Position numbers and translations under genes: made by a program
Notes under the pieces: model-generated
Seen by the model: the letters and a program-made list of their open reading frames with translations, nothing else
Database searches by the model: none
What the model was told of the DNA's origin: nothing
In this document: positions 49,001-55,199 of the stretch, piece by piece
Position numbering within the stretch: position 1 is the first letter of the stretch
Layout: each line of letters starts with the position of its first letter
Source: Pelobates cultripes
Lineage: Eukaryota; Chordata; Amphibia; Anura; Pelobatidae
Length of the DNA: 64,000 bases
Reading direction: 5' to 3'
Assembly: GCA_933207985.1 (NCBI GenBank)
Contig: OW240920.1
Span: 126,085,184 to 126,149,183, forward strand

Positions 49001-52000
49001 CTGGCCAATCAGCATCTCCTCATAGAGATGAATTGAATTAATGAATCTCTATGAGGAAAGTTCAGTGTCTGCATGCAGAGGGAGGAGATACAGCCCTGGC
49101 CAATCAGCATCTCCTCATACAGATTAATTGAATCAATGTATCTCTATGAGGAAAGTTTAGTGTCTGCATGCAGAGGGAGGAGATACTGAATGTTTGGATG
49201 CATTTTAGGCAGCCATGACCCAGGAAGAATCTCTAACAGCCATCTAAGGAGTGGCCAGTGAAGTTATCACTAGGCTGTAATGTAAACACTGCATTTTCTC
49301 TGAAAAGACGGTGTTTACAGCAAAAAGCCTGAAGGTATTGATTCTACTCACCAAAATAAATTCAATAAGCTGTAGTTGTTCTGGTGACTATAGTGTCCCT
49401 TTAACTTCTAAATGTCAGTGAATAGAGCAGAGAAACATGAGAGGCATGATCTATACACTTAAACTGCTTCATTAAGCTAAAGTTGTTTAGGTGACTATAG
49501 TGTCCCTTTAACCCCTTAAGGACACATGACATGTGTGACATGTCATGATTCCCTTTTATTCCAGAAGTTTGGTCCTTAAGGGGTTAAAGAGTTGAGGAAA
49601 GCCTTAGAAATTGGCAAAGGAAATTCAATAAATATGGAGCAGCCCTACAGAAGTCCTGGAAACAAGAGTTGGCAATTTGGGCAATCGGATGAGAGTGTTA
49701 GTGATGGGACATATTTATTAGGTAGGATATGCAGGTGGTGGCACTGTGATTTGCTTTATAGGCAAGGACCAGGATTATGAATTAACTCTGGGGACGTACA
49801 GGAAGCCATTGTAAAGACTGACAGAGGGGTGAGTTATGGGAGGAGTGGGAGTTTAAGTACTAGTCTGGTTTGTGCTTGAGTCAGACTAGTGAGGAGCGGA
49901 GTGCAGTAGTGAAGGTAGGAAAAGATAAGAGCGTGTACAAGTGTTGTGGATGTATCAGGTGTTAGCACCTAGCAATAGTGATAATTGAAGCTGAAGATGA
50001 AGTTTAGATTATCGTGGTGATAGATGACATTGGGATTAACCATATGATAGCCAGAATCTGCTTTGCTCAACTCTGCGCTGGTTAGCATTTCTGCTTAGAA
50101 ATAATCCAATCCTTATCATGCAGTGCTCTGCAGAGCCTCATCCTGCTCCTAAGATATTCATCTCATTCACAGGGCTACAAGGCTTCATCCTGGTTTGCCT
50201 GCACTGCAAAGCGTTATCCCAATATCAGCACTGCACAGCTTCATCACACTACCAGCACTGCACAGCGCCATCCTGCGACCAGCACTGCACAGCGCCATCC
50301 TGCTCCCAGCAATGCACAGCGCCATCCTGCTCCCAACAATGCACAGCGCCAACCTGCTCCCAGCACTGCACAGCGCCATCCTGCTCCCAGCACTGCACAG
50401 TGCCATCCTGCTCTCAACAATGCACAGCGCCATCCTGCTCCCAGCACAGTGCCATCCTGCTCCCGGCAATGCACAGCGCCATCCTGCTCCTGGCATTGCA
50501 CAGTGCCATCCTGCTCCCAGCACTGCACAGCGCCATCCTGCTCCCAGCACTGCACAGCGCCATGCTGCTCCCAGCACTGCACAGCGCCATCCTGCTCCCA
50601 GCACTGCACAGCGCCATCCTGCTCCCAGCACTGCACAGCGCCATCCTGCTCATAGCACTGCACAGCGCCATCCTGCCCCCAGCACTGCACAGCACCATCC
50701 TGCCCCCAGCACTGCACAGCACCATCCTGCCCCCAGCACTGCACAGCGCCATCCTGCTCCTAGCACTGCACAGGGCCAAAATGCTCCCAGCACTGCACAG
50801 CGCCATCCTGCTCCTAGCACTGCACAGAGCCATATTGCTCCCAGCATGGCACAGCGCCATCCTGCTCCTAACACTGCACAGCGCCATGTTGTTCCCAGCA
50901 TTGCACAGCACAGCGCCATCCTGCTCCCAGCACTGCACAGCGCCATCCTGCTCCCAGCACTGCACAGCACCATCCTGCTCCTAGCACTGCACAGCACCAT
51001 CCTGCTCCTAGCACTGCACAGCGCCATCCTGCTCCCAGCACTGCACAGAGCCATCCTGCTCCTAGCACTGCACAGTGCCATCCTGCTCCCAGAACTGCAC
51101 AGCGCCATCCGCGCCATGTTGTTCCCAGCACTGCACAGCGCCATTCTCCTCCCAGCACTGTGAAAAGAGAAAGCATTCTTACACGGCTCATTGCTTTACA
51201 ATGTGGTGCCTGCATGCCAACATTAGCTCAACACACACATCTATGTATCTTCTCTTTTCTATCATTTGTCTCCTTCCTCATTTCATCACAGTGTTGCGTA
51301 AGCAGAAAATGTTTAAAAAAAAAAAAAATTTAAAGGGGGGAAACCGTTATACTGTAAGAACCCTAGGGGATAATGTATTGCCAAGAATAAACACTGAAAA
51401 AATATATATTTATTGTTCTCATGGAATAGCAATATACAACCTGTATGTAATGTCTGTAAGGTTCTCACAGATAGAATTTTTATATTAAACAAAAAAAACA
51501 TCTTGTATGCCACCTTGGAATCCACCTTATAATAAATATACTAGTTTGGCAGGTTTAAAAAAAAAAAAAAAAAACGAATGTAAAAATGGCTGCCGTCTTA
51601 GTGTCCTCTCATTGGCTAGTCTTAGCTGAATAAAAAATGGAACTTCTCGCAAAATACACAACAGATTGTTTTAGTGTCGCTCTTCAGACCCCAATTACAA
51701 ACTATCCAGAGGGACGTAGGTGCCTGTGTAATTTATGTACGAGAATGGCAAGGCTGAGGTGCAAGTTTGTCTCTTTGAAATGAAGTGTCAGATTGTATGA
51801 ATACGTTAACCCAGCAATAAACATTATATATTTTAATAATGACTTGTGATTTTAGGAAATATGTGGGTAAATGTCAATCACTATAAAAAAAATTATCAAT
51901 ATATATTTTACTTTTTTTTTTTTTATGTTCATCTGTCAGTCACCTTTTTACTGAAATGTAAATAAATTCCTTGATTTAAAGATTTGTTTCACAATGAATG

Positions 52001-55000
52001 GTCTAAAACAGGCATAGGCAACCTTCAGTACTCCAGATGTTTTGGACTACACCTGCCATGATGCTTTGCCAGCATTATGGTTGTAAGAGCATTATGGGGG
52101 ATGTAGTCAACAACATCTTGGGTGCCGAAGGTTGCCTATCCCATGAGACATACTGTTTACCTCAGTTTTGCTACTTTAGCTGTAAGGAGACAACACCCAG
52201 CATGACATGTACAAAAAACAAGTAAGATTCACCCATTCATCACTGCTTTCCTGACCCAAAGACTGGCTTTATTATGGAAGCAAAAGATCTTAGCTTTCTC
52301 TATGCCGATTTCATACAAAATTAAAGCTCTCCCCTCACTGCAAGAGTCGCGTGAGAATGTACCCATTCAACAGCCAAATCGCTGACTGACTTTGTAATAC
52401 ACAGTCCATTACTCAGGGTTGTACAGCTGTGGAGCTCTGTGATACTCACTGCACATTATAGCAAGTTGTATTGCTCTGATGCTCTGTAACACACACTATT
52501 CATTACTGAGAGTGTTAGAAATTATTACACATTTAAAGGGTTATTCCAAGCACCATGACCACTTCACTGATTGTCATTGGTCATGGTTCCTGTATGTGCA
52601 GCGTTTCACTATGAAAGACTGCGCGTGCATTCAGAATTTATCCCCTTTGCTGCCGGAGGAATAACTTCACCGGGCTGCCAATGTCAATTTTGTGCATGTT
52701 TCTAGCGGAGAGTGGTCACAATGGCAATGGAATCATCATACAGCTTCTGCAGCTCTGCACGGCACCCATTAGAGGCCCAGGTAATAAGGACAAACTGGTG
52801 CAAAACAGTTTGCCCTATTACCGGAGAACATTTAGCATCATGACCACTAGTTTGGAGTAAGTCTTTAACTGCTGTATGCCACTGTTATACACACATACAC
52901 ATAGCACATTACTGTGAGTTTATTGCTGTGGACTTCTGTAATACACACATACAGGTGACATACTGCATTGCTTTGTGATACACCCACACCAAACACTCTC
53001 AGCTCCCCATACAATAAATAGTTTAAAAGAAGAACTCTCTCTCCAAATGATAGGCAATTAGGGTACATGCAAAGCTAAACCACCTCCCAAAGGGTGTGTA
53101 TGTGAACCAACAAACAAAGTTAAATGTAGTGTTTTTCCATTAATAAATATTCCAAAAAAACTCACCCCTTGTAACTCTGAAACCAGCTTAAGCAAATCTT
53201 CCTGCTGCTGAACTCCCACTTCTTTACTCTGCAGGAAAACGGAAAGTCGAGAATGACAAAGAGTTAATCCAGTATTATTTGCATAGACATTTAAATGCAG
53301 CATATTTACAACAAAAAGCCCCTTTATTTTAGTTCAATAAGCATGGGTAACAGGAATTGTGACCTATATATAGAATGCAGAAGAGAATGTGCATATAAGT
53401 GAAAGAAACATTTTATCAGATGCTGAGCAACGCTTTACTGATCACAAGTTTAGCATTACGCTGCACACAAACAAATTTCTTTAACTTTGGGGAAGAACAA
53501 CAGCAAACCGCTCAGCGTTTAAATCTTTAAAAATGGAAAGCAGCCCCTGAAATAGACTGGTCGATATATTTAATCAGACTGCTTGTGATCTCAGTATTTA
53601 CATCAGGGTTGCCCACAAGATAGATCTCCAGATGTTCTAAAACTACAACTCCCATGATTCCTTATGTGCCTTAAGAATGCGTTAGAATGACAAAGCATCA
53701 TGGAAGCTGCAGTTCTACAACATCTAGGGATCTACCTTTTGGGCACCCCTGATTTATGTGGTGTTAAAATTAAACACAAAAATCATGCAGGTTTTTGTTT
53801 AGTGATCAAAGGTTGGTCATAGTTGAGGCTTAAAGAAAGGTGCTCTTTAACCAACTATCATGTTACTACCAAAGGGCAGGCAAACTTTAGCACTCCAGAT
53901 GTTGTGGACTACATCTCCGATAATGCTCTTACAGCTATAATGCTGGCAAAGTATCATGAGAGATGTAGTTAATGCTAAAGTTTCCCCTTAGGGCTGCATC
54001 AACAGAAACAAAAGTGATTTAACTCCTGAATGGCAGTGAACTGAGCAGTGAAACTTCAGAGGCACTATCTATACACTAAAACTGCTTCGTTAAGCTAAAA
54101 GTGTTTTGGTGTTTATAGTGTCCCTTTAACCCCTTCCCGACCGCGGACGTACTAGGTACATCCGACAAAAACAGTCATTAAGGACCTCGGACATACGTAG
54201 TAAGTCCACGGCATTCCTAATTACTTACCCGATCGCCGCAGCTCCCCCGCCAGCGACTGGCGTTCCTCTTGTTCGGGGGGGACAGTCTGACAGCCCAGAC
54301 AGTCCACCCTCTGCAAATTAGGCCCCCGTGGGCCATGTGATCGCTCTGAAAGAGCGGTCACATGTCCGTCATAGGCGTCCATAGTGCTGCCTGCAGGGGG
54401 ACTGCCTGAACAGGCAGGCAGTCTCCCTGCATTTGTAAAATAAAAAATAAAATTAATGTTAAAGGGACACTATAGTCACCTGAACAACTTTAGCTTAATG
54501 AAGCAGTTTTGGTGTATAGAACATGCCCCTGCAGCCTCACTGCTCAATCCTCTGCCATTTAGGAGTTAAATCCCTTTGTTTATGAACCCTAATCACACCT
54601 CCCTGCATGTGACTTGCACAGCATTGCATAAACACTTCCTCTAAAGAGAGCCCTATTTAGGCTTTCTTTATTGCAAGTTCTGTTTAATTAAGATTTTCTT
54701 ATCCCCTGCTATGTTAATGGCTTGCTAGACCCTGCAAGAGCCTCCTGTATGTGATTAAAGTTCAATTTAGAGATTGAGATTCAATTATTTAAGGTAAATT
54801 ACATCTGTCTGAAAGTGAAACCAGTTTTTTTTTTTCATGCAGGCTCTGTCAATCATAGCCAGGGGAGGTGTGGCTAGGGCTGCATAAACAGAAACAAAGT
54901 GATTTAACTCCTAAATGACAGTGAATTGAGCAGTGAAATTGCAGGGGAATGATCTATACACTAAAACTGCTTTATTTAGCTAAAGTAATTTAGGTGACTA

Positions 55001-55119
55001 TAGTGTTTAATAAGTTAAAACAAATATATATATATATATCTTATATATAACATCATACTAAGTGTATTTTTTTACAATATATACATATAAGAATATAAAA
55101 ATACACTTAGAGTAAAATT

Positions 55120-55152
<33 letters not shown>

Positions 55153-55156
55153 ATAA

Positions 55157-55199
<43 letters not shown>

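Noticed and set aside
50118..51215. Long open frames on both strands (up to about 320 codons)
   Set aside because: Products of the 27-bp minisatellite; only nine-residue repeats and no gene context.
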